Shown: positions 35,007 to 44,511, counted from the stretch's first letter. The stretch is 64,000 nt of DNA from Gordonia sp. SID5947 (GCF_009862785.1 NZ_WWHU01000001.1:2294001-2358000), one strand, 5' to 3'. Made by a program: numbers and translations. Notes: generated from the sequence alone by a model not told the origin.

Positions 35007-37131
35007 GATCCAACACCTCCTCATCGTCATCCGTCCACGGACGGTTGATTCCCCACCATTCGACGGGGATCTCGGCCTCGGGTCCGCCCGGACCATCGCC
35101 TGCAGGATGCGCGCGGCGGTCACGCCAGATGGCGATCATCGGGGTCAGCAACCCGGCCGCGAGCATCGCGACGAAGAAGACGTATCCATTGATCACATCG
35201 GCGAGCCGCAGCAGCCAGAAGACCAGCGTCCACCCCAGCAACGCCGCCATGACGAGTCGATCGGCGAATGCCGTGTTCCACTGCTTGCGCAGCGCCGCGA
35301 TCCCGCCCTCCTTGACCGCTCGCGCACCGAAAGCGATACCCAGCAGCGCCGGGATCGCCTGCGAGACCTCACGAAGGCCAGGCCACAGAACTCCGATCGC
35401 GTTGAGCGGTCCTGCGAGTGCGGCACCGGTGAACATCCCGCTACCCACTGTGCCGAGGCCTGCCAGCACCACCACCAGGAAGATCGGCAGACCTGAGATG
35501 AAGTTGAACTGGTCACCGGTGACCGACTGGAGTTGCATGCCGTACAACGCACCCCCGAGGCCGGCGAGCGCGGAGCTGAGCCCGAAGACCAGCATCTTCG
35601 AGGTGAGGAGATTTCCGCCGAGAGTCGCGTATGCGGCTTCGCTGTCGCGCAGCGCGATCAGCTTGCGGCCCAGCCGACCTCGCCGCAACAGCGCGACGGC
35701 AACGGTCGCCGCGGCGAGGACGACGGCGGCGAACACGGTGGTGCGCTGCGGGGTGTCGATGGCGTAGCCGAACAGCGTCGGCCCCGGCACCTCGACCGAT
35801 CCCTGGTCGAAGAACGAGATCCGCAAGCCGAACAGGTCGAAGGCCGGCAGGGTGAAGATCCACCGATCGAAGATCACCGCGATCGCCGCGGTGCCCAACG
35901 CCAGGTAGACCCCGGAGAGCCGAAGCGCGGGCAACGCGATCGCGGCTCCCACGATCCCGGCGATCACCATGGCCGCGATGATCGCCCACCACTGCCCGTC
36001 CGCACCCAGATGTCCGCAGACGATCGCACCGATACCGGCAAGGGTGATCTGGCACAACGAGATCTGGCCGGCGTAGCCCGCCAGCGGGACGTACGAGAGC
36101 GCCAGGACACCGAACGCGAAGATCTGGCCGTAGGTGATCAGGTCACTGTCGCTGAGCACCGTCGCCAGGATCAGCCCCGACCAGACGACAACGAGGGCGA
36201 AGAAGATCGTCCCACGAAGCGACGGCAGTGGCACCGGGCTCAGCTGGCGATCGCGGCCTCGGAGCCGTCCGTGCGGGAACGCGAGCAGTGCGAGCAGCAG
36301 CAGGATGGCCGGGGCGGCCAGCCGTAGACCTGGCAGATACGCATTCTGCGGCAGATAGCCGGTCAGGTAACTCTCCATGCAGCCCACCACGACAGCACCG
36401 AGGAACGTCAGCGGCAAGCTCTTCAACCGTCCGAAGATCGCTGCCGCGTACGCACTGACGATCACCAACGAGAGTGACATCGCGTCGAGGGCGACCACCG
36501 GGGCGATCAGGACACCACCGATCGCAGCCAGCTCGATCCCGAGAATCCATGCGATCCGGTTGGCGCGCACCGGATCTGCACCGGTGAGACCGACCAGTGA
36601 CCGGTCGTCGACGGTTGCGCGCATCTCGGTACCGGCCCTGGTCCGGAACAACAGGACACGCAATCCCACCGCCACCAGGATGGCGACGACCATGGTGAGC
36701 GCCTGATGCCACGTCACCGTGGCACCGAAGACGTGGAACGGCTGCTGGTCGGCGAAGAACGTGGGCAGGTTCCGGGGTTCGTTCGGATCCCAGATCCACC
36801 GCGCCAGCGCGATGAGACCACTCAGCAGCGCGACTGTCATCACCAGCTTCTCGGCCTCACCGAGAGCCTGCACCGGCCGCAGCGCCACCTCGACGAACAG
36901 TCCGAACAGTGGCGTCAGCACCCCGAGCACCACCACGAGCGACAACCAGATCGGCCATCCCCATCCGACGCTGAACTGCCAGTAGGTGAATGCCGCCATC
37001 ATGCCGGCGGCCCCGTGTGCGAAGTTGAACACGCCGGTGGTGGTGTAGGTGACGACCAGCCCGCCGCTGATCACTGCGTAGATCGCGGCGGTGCTGAGTC
37101 CGACCACGCCGAAGGCGAGGAATTGGTCCAT
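34984..37131 (-). CDS. Fused LivH-LivM permease
   Basis: 715 aa, about twice a normal permease. Residues 1-290 match LivH (FNFAHGAAGMMAAF near the N-terminus). From about residue 310 a LivM-like half follows (LAGYAGQISLCQITLAGIGA; ALRDSEAAYATLGGN). A cytoplasmic tail of about 60 mostly hydrophilic residues ends the protein. The fusion supplies both membrane subunits in fixed ratio. It overlaps the binding-protein stop by one base (TAATG). Confidence 0.92.
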   Translation of the reverse strand: MDQFLAFGVVGLSTAAIYAVISGGLVVTYTTTGVFNFAHGAAGMMAAFTYWQFSVGWGWPIWLSLVVVLGVLTPLFGLFVEVALRPVQALGEAEKLVMTVALLSGLIALARWIWDPNEPRNLPTFFADQQPFHVFGATVTWHQALTMVVAILVAVGLRVLLFRTRAGTEMRATVDDRSLVGLTGADPVRANRIAWILGIELAAIGGVLIAPVVALDAMSLSLVIVSAYAAAIFGRLKSLPLTFLGAVVVGCMESYLTGYLPQNAYLPGLRLAAPAILLLLALLAFPHGRLRGRDRQLSPVPLPSLRGTIFFALVVVWSGLILATVLSDSDLITYGQIFAFGVLALSYVPLAGYAGQISLCQITLAGIGAIVCGHLGADGQWWAIIAAMVIAGIVGAAIALPALRLSGVYLALGTAAIAVIFDRWIFTLPAFDLFGLRISFFDQGSVEVPGPTLFGYAIDTPQRTTVFAAVVLAAATVAVALLRRGRLGRKLIALRDSEAAYATLGGNLLTSKMLVFGLSSALAGLGGALYGMQLQSVTGDQFNFISGLPIFLVVVLAGLGTVGSGMFTGAALAGPLNAIGVLWPGLREVSQAIPALLGIAFGARAVKEGGIAALRKQWNTAFADRLVMAALLGWTLVFWLLRLADVINGYVFFVAMLAAGLLTPMIAIWRDRRAHPAGDGPGGPEAEIPVEWWGINRPWTDDDEEVLDRAVAAQS

Positions 37132-38513
37132 TACTGCACGTCACTCATGCTCTTGCCGACGTCCGACAGCTTCATCCCGTTCCCGTATTGACCGGTCCAG
37201 CGCTTCACCGGGATGTTGCAGCGGTACGCACCCTGATCAGGACCGAAATCGGCTGCTTCCCAACCGCTCCGAGTTGCCTTCTCCACGTTGAAGCACGGTG
37301 AGGGCGCGGCCCCCGGGGTGAGATTCTGCGGCGCCTGCAACCCGCCTGCGGTCCAGGCCGCCTCCTTGGTCGCGGCCGACATCACGCATGCCCGGGTCAC
37401 ATTGTCGCCGCAGCTCGCAGCCGATTTCGCGAACACCAGCCACGCCGAGAAGGCCCGAAGCGCAGGGAGGGTGATGGTCGCATCCGGAGCGTACTTCTTG
37501 TACAGATCCTTGAGCTGGTTCATCACCGGGTCCGTGCTCTCGATCGGCAGGACACCGCCGAGGTCGACGAGGTTGTTCTGCTTCTCGGCCGATGAACCGA
37601 GCAGGTCGAGGAACGACTGACTGTAGGCGTTGTTGTTCGCGTCGATCCAGTCGGGCTTGTAGTTCATCCCGCTCAGCGTGCTCTCGAGCTTGGCGAGCTG
37701 CTTGTAGTCCCCGAAGAAGATCAGGCCTTTCACGCCCTTGTTCTTGATCGACTGCGCGTAGGGCGTCCAATCGGACACCCCCGATGCCGGGTAGAGGTCG
37801 TTGTAGACGAACTTGCCTCCGGCCGCCTCGGTCGACTCGACCTGGATGTCGCCGAGGACCTTCGTGACCGGCGAGTCACCGTTGATGATGCCGACCGCGT
37901 TCGCGGACTGCGGGTACGCGTCCTTCAACAACCACGTGCGGAACTGGTAGTAGGGCAGATAGCCGATGGACTGCGACGGTGAGGCCTGCACGCTCAGATC
38001 CGCACCGAGTTCGGTCAATTGCGCGACCTGCGCCGGGAAGTTCGGGAGCAGACAGGTCAGCCGTTCCTTGGTACCGAGCGCATCGAGGGCCGCTCCACCG
38101 CCGACCAGTGCGAAGTCCTGCTTGCACGCCTCGGACATCTGTTGCCGAACCGCCATGAGCTTCGTGTCACGCGTCGTCGCCACGAGTTTGCGACCGTTGA
38201 TCCCACCGTTGTCGTTGCACCACGACGTGAACACCTTTGCCGCGTCACCGAACTCCGAGTTCTTGGTGAAGCCGACGTCGGAGAGCACGCCGACCTGGAT
38301 CTGGTCGTCGGTGACCCCCTGCGCAGTTGCCCCCTTCGCGGACCCGTCCTGGCACACATCTGTCAGATCGCCGAACGAACTCGAGACGCTCGACGAGGAC
38401 CCTGTCCCCTCCGCCCCGGTCTCCTCGGTCCCGCTGCCGTCACGGCCACCACAACCTGCGGCCGCAAACGCGACCACCACCATGGCCGTCGCGAATATTC
38501 GCTGTGCTCTCAC
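37131..38513 (-). CDS. Substrate-binding lipoprotein of the Liv-type ABC importer
   Basis: 460 aa from GTG 38513, GAGGAG six bases upstream. A signal peptide ends in a lipobox AAAGC with Cys21, so it is membrane-anchored. A Ser/Gly/Glu-rich linker precedes the periplasmic-binding fold (IQVGVLSDVGFTKNSEFGD). First gene of the importer operon. Related binding proteins take amino acids, aromatic acids or other small carboxylates, and the ligand here is unknown. Confidence 0.88.
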   Translation of the reverse strand: MRAQRIFATAMVVVAFAAAGCGGRDGSGTEETGAEGTGSSSSVSSSFGDLTDVCQDGSAKGATAQGVTDDQIQVGVLSDVGFTKNSEFGDAAKVFTSWCNDNGGINGRKLVATTRDTKLMAVRQQMSEACKQDFALVGGGAALDALGTKERLTCLLPNFPAQVAQLTELGADLSVQASPSQSIGYLPYYQFRTWLLKDAYPQSANAVGIINGDSPVTKVLGDIQVESTEAAGGKFVYNDLYPASGVSDWTPYAQSIKNKGVKGLIFFGDYKQLAKLESTLSGMNYKPDWIDANNNAYSQSFLDLLGSSAEKQNNLVDLGGVLPIESTDPVMNQLKDLYKKYAPDATITLPALRAFSAWLVFAKSAASCGDNVTRACVMSAATKEAAWTAGGLQAPQNLTPGAAPSPCFNVEKATRSGWEAADFGPDQGAYRCNIPVKRWTGQYGNGMKLSDVGKSMSDVQ

Positions 38514-38630
38514 CTGATTCTCCTCAATGACGTCTCCGGGCCGGCGAATCCCACCGGGATTCGAGAGCGTCTGGCGAAGGCTGTCGGACCAGTACCGAAG
38601 CGCAGCCGTGGCATCCCTGCTCTCGCTAAT

Positions 38631-38646
38631 GAGAAACTAGCTTCTC
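38631..38646. promoter_or_regulatory. Operator-like palindrome GAGAAACTAGCTTCTC
   Basis: It has GAGAA/TTCTC arms with a 6-bp spacer rather than the usual 5. It lies about 120 bp upstream of the importer operon start. Likely a variant site or one for a different repressor. Confidence 0.45.
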
Positions 38647-38832
38647 CTAAACGAAGAATCAACAGATTGGGAGATCCAGGTCACAGATTCTCGGCACCTG
38701 CGAGCGCGCGACGTCGTAGAACGGCATGCACCTCCACGGAATCCGCCTCGGAACGGCACGGGGCACAACCACGAAAGATGCGCCGATGGATTGACTCACG
38801 AGGCAACTCATGAAAACGTAGTATCCGTCAAT

Positions 38833-38847
38833 GAGAATATGATTCTC
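38833..38847. promoter_or_regulatory. Operator palindrome GAGAATATGATTCTC
   Basis: Exact match to GAGAAY-N3-RTTCTC. It ends 14 bp before the CMD start. TATGAT within it resembles a -10 element, so repressor binding would occlude RNA polymerase. Confidence 0.72.
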
Positions 38848-38861
38848 CGAAGGAGGGCCGG

Positions 38862-39410
38862 ATGCGGCTGACACCCTTGCCGGGCGACCAGTGGGACGAC
38901 GACGTCGATGCCGCACTGGCAGGCATGCTGCCGAAGAGACGCCGGAATCCCGAGGGCGCCGGCAATGCGCTGGCAACTCTCGTACGTCACCCCGATCTCA
39001 CGAAGGCGTTCATGCCGTTCAACGTGCACCTTCTGTTCGGGTCCACGCTGTCGGACCGGATCCGGGAGGTCGCGATCCTCCGGGTGGCCGAACTCAGCGA
39101 ATCGCCCTACGAACTCGAGCACCACACAGGCATGGGCCAGGCCGCCGGGATGACGCTCGAGGAAATCGAGGACGCCCGCCGAGGGGCCGCGCTCGAACCC
39201 GTCGAACAACTCGTCCTCGATGCGGTCGGTGAGTTGCACCGTCACCACGCGATCCTCGACGAGACCTGGGCCTTGCTCGCCGAACAGCTCACCGACCGAC
39301 AGGTGATGGACCTGGTCTTCACGGTCGGCGCCTACTCCACTCTGTCCATGGCATTCAACACGTTCGGCATCGAGCCGGATCGCGAACTCCAGCCTGAATA
39401 CGAAAGGTAA
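38862..39410 (+). CDS. Carboxymuconolactone decarboxylase-family (AhpD-fold) protein, Cys-less
   Basis: 182 aa, AAGGAGG ribosome site. RIREVAILRVAELSESPYELEHH is the family core, but the redox Cys are absent: SPYELEHH stands where CxYxWxHH or CxxC is usual. Peroxidase activity is therefore unlikely. Decarboxylase, hydrolase or binding roles remain. The paralogue at 62300-62821 keeps one Cys there. First gene of the seven-gene Rieske operon. Confidence 0.82.
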   Translation: MRLTPLPGDQWDDDVDAALAGMLPKRRRNPEGAGNALATLVRHPDLTKAFMPFNVHLLFGSTLSDRIREVAILRVAELSESPYELEHHTGMGQAAGMTLEEIEDARRGAALEPVEQLVLDAVGELHRHHAILDETWALLAEQLTDRQVMDLVFTVGAYSTLSMAFNTFGIEPDRELQPEYER

Positions 39411-39414
39411 ACCG

Positions 39415-40685
39415 TTGGCACACTTCAAGAAACCAGAAGCCGGTAGTTGGACCGAGCACTTCTCCTTCCTCGGCACCGAGCCCGTCGACTACACGGACTC
39501 GATCGACCCCGAGTTCTACGAGGCGGAGCGCGAGGCCATCTTCAAGAAGACGTGGCTACACGTCGGCCGGGTCGAGCGCCTTCCCAAGAAGGGCAGTTAC
39601 TTCACCCGCGAACTGCCGGTGGTCAACACTTCGTTGATCATCGTCAAGGGCAAGGACGACGTGGTGCGCGCATTCCACAACGTCTGCCGCCACCGCGGCA
39701 ACAAGCTGGTATGGGACGACTTCCCCAACGAGGAGACCTCCGGCACCTGCCGGCAGTTCACCTGCAAGTACCACGCCTGGCGTTATGACCTCACCGGCGA
39801 TCTGAGCTACGTCCAGCAGGAGGGCGAGTTCTTCGATCTCGACAAGAACGAGTTCGGCCTCAAGTCGGTCCGGTGCGAGATCTGGGAAGGTTTCATCTTC
39901 ATCAACCTCGACCCGGACGCCGAATCCCTCGCCGATTACCTGGGTGCCTATGGCGAAGGCATCAAGGGATACCCGTTCCACGAGATGACCGAGGTCTACA
40001 GCTACCGTGCGGAGGTCGGAAGCAACTGGAAGCTGTTCATCGACGCCTTCGCGGAGTTCTATCACGCGCCGGTTCTGCACCAGAAGCAGGCGGTGAAGGA
40101 CGAAGCCGACAAGCTGATGAAGGTGGGATTCGAAGCGCTGCACTACGACCTGCAGAGTCCGCATTCGATGATCTCCTCATGGGGCGGGATGGCCCCACCC
40201 AAGGATCTCGGAATGGTCAAGCCGATCGAGCGCATCCTGCGTTCCGGTCTGTTCGGTCCGTGGGATCGCCCCGACATCGAGGGCCTCGACCCGTTGCCGC
40301 CTGCCATCAACCCGGCGGGCGCGGTCCCGTGGGGCGTCGACGAGTTCGAGTTCTTCCCCAACATGTCCCTGCTCTTCTGGGCTCCGGGCTGGGTCATCAC
40401 CTACCAGTACTGGCCGACCGCGGTGGACAAGCACATCTTCGAGGCCAATCTCTACTTCGTGCCCCGAAGACCGTCCGTGAGCGCCTCGCGCAGGAACTCG
40501 CCGCGGTCACGTTCAAGGAGTACGCGCTCCAGGATGCGAACACGCTCGAGGCCACCCAGAAGATGATCGAGACCCGCACCGTCACCGAATTCCCGCTCTG
40601 CGACCAGGAGATCCTCCTGCGTCACCTGCACAAGATGGCCGTCGATCACGTCAAGGAGTACGAAAATGCCAAAGCTGCCAGCTGA
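39415..40685 (+). CDS. Rieske non-heme iron oxygenase, alpha subunit, frameshifted
   Basis: 423 aa after adding one C to CCCC 40462-40465 (LYFVP then PKTVRERLAQEL). It starts at TTG 39415 with AAAGG 8 bp upstream. The Rieske cluster ligands are C91-R-H93 and C117-K-Y-H120. The mononuclear iron His217 and His222 lie in EFYHAPVLH. Ring- or side-chain hydroxylation is expected, fed by the reductase at 60835. No beta subunit is present; a small unknown gene overlaps the 3' end instead. Confidence 0.88.
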
Positions 40686-40992
40686 ATTCGCTGATCTGGA
40701 GAAGTTCTCCGACTGGTGCCTCGCCACCGAGGCGGAGCGTTACGCGAAGCGCCTCGACTCGACAATGGACGAGATGCAGGAACTCTATGATGCGGCCATG
40801 CCGCGCCTCGAGGACGCCTGCGCGTTCGGGGACAAGTTCCCTCTCGACGATCTGCCCGAGGACGTGCGTTCGCTGATCCATCTCATGCAATCGCTTGTGA
40901 TGGTGTCCTTCCCAGTGGAGGTCTGGAAGCAACCGCGTGTCCCGGACAGCGGCGCGGCCTGGGCCGAGCTCGTCGTCGAACCCGTGGTCTGA
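40666..40992 (+). CDS. Small protein linked to the Rieske oxygenase, family not recognised
   Basis: 108 aa, overlapping the Rieske gene by 20 bp. It is acidic and helical, with a conserved-looking core DKFPLDDLPEDV and SLVMVS. A paralogue about half identical over its last 55 residues lies at the right edge (63833-64000), so this is a real, repeated family. The tight coupling suggests an assembly factor or small subunit of the oxygenase. It is shorter than known beta subunits and lacks their fold signature. Confidence 0.65.
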   Translation: MPKLPAEFADLEKFSDWCLATEAERYAKRLDSTMDEMQELYDAAMPRLEDACAFGDKFPLDDLPEDVRSLIHLMQSLVMVSFPVEVWKQPRVPDSGAAWAELVVEPVV

Positions 40993-42203
40993 TGGTCACT
41001 CTCAAGGCGGCCGGTCTGGTCGACGTCGACACGGGTGAGCTGATCACCCCGGGCATCATCCGTGTCGACGGCGATCGGATCGTCGGTGTCGGTGGTGAAC
41101 CGGAAGGCGAGGTCATCGACCTCGGGGACAACATCCTTCTTCCCGGCCTGATGGACATGGAGGTCAACCTCCTGATGGGCGGCCGGGGCGAACGTCCCGT
41201 CTACTCCACTGTGCAGGATGACCCCCCGACCCGGATGCTGCGTGCGGTCGGCAACTCCCGCCGCACGCTGCGGGCCGGCTTCACCACAGTGCGAAATCTC
41301 GGATTGTTCGTCAAGACCGGCGGTTACCTGCTCGACGTCGCACTCGGCAAAGCCATCGACAAGGGCTGGATCGACGGTCCGCGCATCGTGCCGGCCGGCC
41401 ACGCGATCACCCCTACCGGTGGCCATCTCGACCCCACGATGTTCGCCGCGTTCGCACCGAACGTCTTGGATCTCACCCTCGAAGAGGGCATCGCCAACGG
41501 TGTCGACGAGGTCCGTAAAGCCGTTCGCTATCAGATCAAGCACGGTGCGCAGCTGATCAAGGTGTGCGTCTCCGGTGGCGTCATGTCGCTCACCGGAGAG
41601 CCTGGAGCGCAGCACTACTCGTTCGACGAGTTGTGCGCGATCGTCGACGAGGCTCATCGTCGCGGCCTGCGGGTGGCCTCGCACACGCACGGTGCCGAAG
41701 CCGTCAAACAGGCCGTGAAGGCCGGCATCGACTGCATCGAGCACGGTTTCCTGATGGACGACGAAGCCATCGAGATGCTCGTCGCCAACGACACCTTCCT
41801 GGTTCCGACGACCCGTTTGGCCGACGCCATGGATGTCTCGCACTCTCCTCCGGAGCTGCAGGCCAAAGCGGCCGAGATGTTCCCGAAGGCCCGCATCTCG
41901 GTGAAGAAGGCATACGACGCCGGTGTCAAGATCGCCGTGGGTACCGACGCTCCGGCAATCCCGCACGGCAAGAATGCCGACGAACTCGTCGCACTCGTCG
42001 AGCGCGGTATGCCGGCATCCGCGGTCTTGCGCGCAGCCACCGTCACCGCCGCCGAGTTGATCCGGGTCGACGACCGCGGGCGCATTGCCGAAGGACTGCT
42101 CGCCGACATCATCGCGGTGCCCGGAAATCCTTTGGACGACATCACTGTGACGCAGGATGTCCGCTTTGTGATGAAAGGTGGCAAGGTCTTTGTCCAGAAG
42201 TGA
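40992..42203 (+). CDS. Amidohydrolase-family protein lacking the N-terminal HxH
   Basis: 403 aa. It follows the prolidase-like amidohydrolase pattern: Lys190 (LIKVCVSGG), His231 and His233 (SHTHG), His251 (CIEHGF), Asp319 (VGTDAPA). The first metal motif, normally HxH after strand 1 (GLIDxHxH), reads GLMDMEVNL with Glu57 and Asn59. A changed metal site, or a different reaction such as ring opening or lactone hydrolysis, is possible. It overlaps the small gene by one base (TGATG). Confidence 0.8.
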   Translation: MVTLKAAGLVDVDTGELITPGIIRVDGDRIVGVGGEPEGEVIDLGDNILLPGLMDMEVNLLMGGRGERPVYSTVQDDPPTRMLRAVGNSRRTLRAGFTTVRNLGLFVKTGGYLLDVALGKAIDKGWIDGPRIVPAGHAITPTGGHLDPTMFAAFAPNVLDLTLEEGIANGVDEVRKAVRYQIKHGAQLIKVCVSGGVMSLTGEPGAQHYSFDELCAIVDEAHRRGLRVASHTHGAEAVKQAVKAGIDCIEHGFLMDDEAIEMLVANDTFLVPTTRLADAMDVSHSPPELQAKAAEMFPKARISVKKAYDAGVKIAVGTDAPAIPHGKNADELVALVERGMPASAVLRAATVTAAELIRVDDRGRIAEGLLADIIAVPGNPLDDITVTQDVRFVMKGGKVFVQK

Positions 42204-42633
42204 TGCATCCAGAAACGACGACCTCCTCGAGATCCAACAGCTGTTGGCGAAGTACGCGGTCACGATGACCCAGGCCGACACCGACGGGGTGGTCTCGGTG
42301 TTCACGCCCGACGGCAACTACAGCGCCTTCGGTGAGGTCTATTCGCTTGATCAGTTTCCCCGGTTGGTGCAGGCCGCCCCCAAGGGTCTCTTCCTGACCG
42401 GCACCGCGCTCATCGACCTCGACGGAGACGACGACAGGAACACGGCGACGGGCACCCAGCCCCTCTGCTTCATCGATCACACCCAGCAGGACATGCGGAT
42501 CGGCTACTACAACGACACCTACGTCCGAACCGAGGACGGCTGGCGCCTGCGCACCAGGGCGATGACGTTCATCCGCCGTAACGGTGAGCACAATTCGGGC
42601 CGCCCGCACGCGATCTCCTTCACGGGAGAATGA
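42178..42633 (+). CDS. SnoaL-like (NTF2-fold) protein
   Basis: 151 aa from GTG 42178, overlapping the amidohydrolase by 26 bp; TTG 42190 is an alternative. The sequence LLAKYAVTMTQADTDGVVSVF and the later GWRLRTRAMTFIRR are typical of small NTF2-fold isomerases/dehydratases. A dehydration or isomerisation after the ring oxidation is plausible. Its stop overlaps the ACAD start (ATGA). Confidence 0.75.
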   Translation: MARSLSRSDASRNDDLLEIQQLLAKYAVTMTQADTDGVVSVFTPDGNYSAFGEVYSLDQFPRLVQAAPKGLFLTGTALIDLDGDDDRNTATGTQPLCFIDHTQQDMRIGYYNDTYVRTEDGWRLRTRAMTFIRRNGEHNSGRPHAISFTGE

Positions 42634-43733
42634 ACACCCAGGAGTTCCGGGCCGCGGTGCGCGGGTGGCTCGACAGTCATGACCTGTCACCTGGCGACGA
42701 CCATTCGTTCGACGCCCAGGTCGCGCAACTGTCGCGTGTCCGGCGGGCCCTCTACGAAGCGGACTGGATGCGCTACGGCTGGCCTACCGAGGTCGGCGGC
42801 CTCGGAGGCCCGGCGGTCCTGCGAGCCGTACTCGGTGAAGAGGTCGCGACGCGCAATCTCGCCGAACCCGGCATCTACTCGATGATCGAGGTGCTCGCGC
42901 CGACCGTGATCTCCTACGCCCGTCCCGAACTGGCGGCCGAGATGGTGCCGCGCCTGCTCAACGGCGACGAACAGTGGTGTCAGGGGTTTTCCGAACCCGG
43001 GTCGGGCAGCGACCTGGCGTCGTTGAGCACCCGAGCCGCGCCCGACCACGGCAATGACACGTGGATCATCAACGGGCAGAAGGTGTGGACCAGTCTCGCC
43101 CAGTTCGCGGCCCGCTGTGTACTGCTGACACGGACGGGGCCCGGACACGAGGGAATCACGGCGTTCTTCGTCGACATGGACACGCCCGGCATCACGGTGC
43201 GTCCGCTGCGGACGATGCACGGTGTCGACGAGTTCGCCGAGGTCTGGTTCGACGACGTCGTGGTGCCGGCCGATCGGATGCTGGGCCGCCCCGGCGACGG
43301 CTGGCGGGTCGCCATGGACCTGCTGCCACACGAGCGGTCGACATGCTTCTGGCATCGCATCGCCTACCTGTACTCCATCCTGGACAACCTGGTGCAGCAG
43401 TCGGATCCCACCGACGACCTCGACCTCGGTGCCGCCTACCTCGCCGCGCACACCGTGCGTTCCCGGTCATATGCGACGCAGCAACGACTCGGCGCGGGCG
43501 GGCGCCTCGGCCCGGAGACGTCGATCGACAAGGTCCTGCTTGCGACCGCCGAGCAACAGCTCTTCGACACCTGTCGCGATCTCGTACCCGGCGCCGTGGA
43601 ATGGACCGATCCGGTGCTGCGATCGGAGTACCTCTATTCACGTGCGGCCACGATCTATGGCGGGACCGCCGAGATACAGCGCAACATCATCGCACGCCGA
43701 CTACTCGATCTGGGAAAGGGCGACAGTGGATAG
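42630..43733 (+). CDS. Acyl-CoA dehydrogenase, large subunit of a heteromeric pair
   Basis: 367 aa. GFSEPGSGSDLASLST, TEIQRNIIARRLLDLGKG-like ending and a normal mid-domain are present. It is coupled to a shorter, divergent ACAD gene with an 8-bp overlap. Such tandem ACADs form alpha2beta2 enzymes in steroid side-chain degradation. It acts late in the Rieske operon. Confidence 0.87.
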   Translation: MNTQEFRAAVRGWLDSHDLSPGDDHSFDAQVAQLSRVRRALYEADWMRYGWPTEVGGLGGPAVLRAVLGEEVATRNLAEPGIYSMIEVLAPTVISYARPELAAEMVPRLLNGDEQWCQGFSEPGSGSDLASLSTRAAPDHGNDTWIINGQKVWTSLAQFAARCVLLTRTGPGHEGITAFFVDMDTPGITVRPLRTMHGVDEFAEVWFDDVVVPADRMLGRPGDGWRVAMDLLPHERSTCFWHRIAYLYSILDNLVQQSDPTDDLDLGAAYLAAHTVRSRSYATQQRLGAGGRLGPETSIDKVLLATAEQQLFDTCRDLVPGAVEWTDPVLRSEYLYSRAATIYGGTAEIQRNIIARRLLDLGKGDSG

Positions 43734-44511
43734 CGCCGAACAGGACCTCTTCGCCGACACCCTCCGCAAGGTCATGTCCGCGAATTCCGGGCCGGCCCTC
43801 GACAAGGCGCTGGCCGAACTCGGGTGGTCGGAGATGCTCGCCGACATCCCGGACGTCGCGATTCCGCTCGTGTTCCGACTACTCGGCGAATCCGGCTCAC
43901 ACAGTTCGATTCTCAACGACGTGCTACTCCTCGACCACCGCGGCGAGCCCGGCTCCGTGGTGCCCCTGGCGTTCGTGGGACGCCGTTGGGTTGAGTGGTC
44001 GCGCGACAGCATGGACGGCCAGGACTCGATCGATCCCGAGCTGCCGTTGCGCGAGGTTGACAGGGGCATCGACCTGCCGATTGCCCAGGCACGTCTGGCG
44101 CTCGGCTGGTGGCTGGTCGGATCCAGCCGCGCCATGCTCGATCTCGCGCGCACCCATGCACTGGACCGCACACAGTTCGGACGGCCGATCGCCTCGTTCC
44201 AGGCAGTGCGTCACCGCCTCGCCGAGACCTTGGTGGCGATCGAGGGCGCTGAGGCCACCCTCCGTGTCGCCCGGGACGACTTCGGTGCATTGCTGGCGAA
44301 AGCGGCGGCCGGCCGGGCGGCCACGGTCACGTCACGTCATGCGCAGCAGGTACTCGGCGGCATCGGATTCACCGCGGAGCACCCCTTTCATCGGCATGCC
44401 CGCCGGGTCATCATGCTCGACTCGATGCTGGGCAGTAGCCGAGAGCTGACACGCGAGGCGGGCGCTCACATCCGCGCCTCGCAGAACGCGCCGCGGTTGA
44501 TCGATCTCTGA
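43726..44511 (+). CDS. Acyl-CoA dehydrogenase, short divergent partner subunit
   Basis: 261 aa from GTG 43726 (AAAGGG five bases upstream). The N-terminal domain is shortened and degenerate, while the C-terminal helical domain keeps DRTQFGRPIASFQAVRHR and QVLGGIGFTAEHPFHRHAR. This fits the second chain of a heteromeric ACAD with the gene before it. Last gene of the seven-gene operon. Confidence 0.82.
   Translation: MDSAEQDLFADTLRKVMSANSGPALDKALAELGWSEMLADIPDVAIPLVFRLLGESGSHSSILNDVLLLDHRGEPGSVVPLAFVGRRWVEWSRDSMDGQDSIDPELPLREVDRGIDLPIAQARLALGWWLVGSSRAMLDLARTHALDRTQFGRPIASFQAVRHRLAETLVAIEGAEATLRVARDDFGALLAKAAAGRAATVTSRHAQQVLGGIGFTAEHPFHRHARRVIMLDSMLGSSRELTREAGAHIRASQNAPRLIDL

Larger units (their letters stand above)
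38514..38861. promoter_or_regulatory. 348-bp divergent control region, importer operon / CMD-Rieske operon
   Basis: No gene is seen here. From left to right it holds an 8-bp hairpin (CGAATCCC/GGGATTCG, 38545-38563) in the importer 5' leader, the palindrome 38631-38646 and the operator 38833-38847. The middle (38650-38830) shows no motif I can name. Confidence 0.6.

Noticed and set aside
19866..40465. Programmed ribosomal frameshifting in six genes
   Set aside because: The sites share only a G/C run. No slippery heptamer plus stimulatory structure is common to them, and unrelated enzyme families are affected, which fits base-calling error better.
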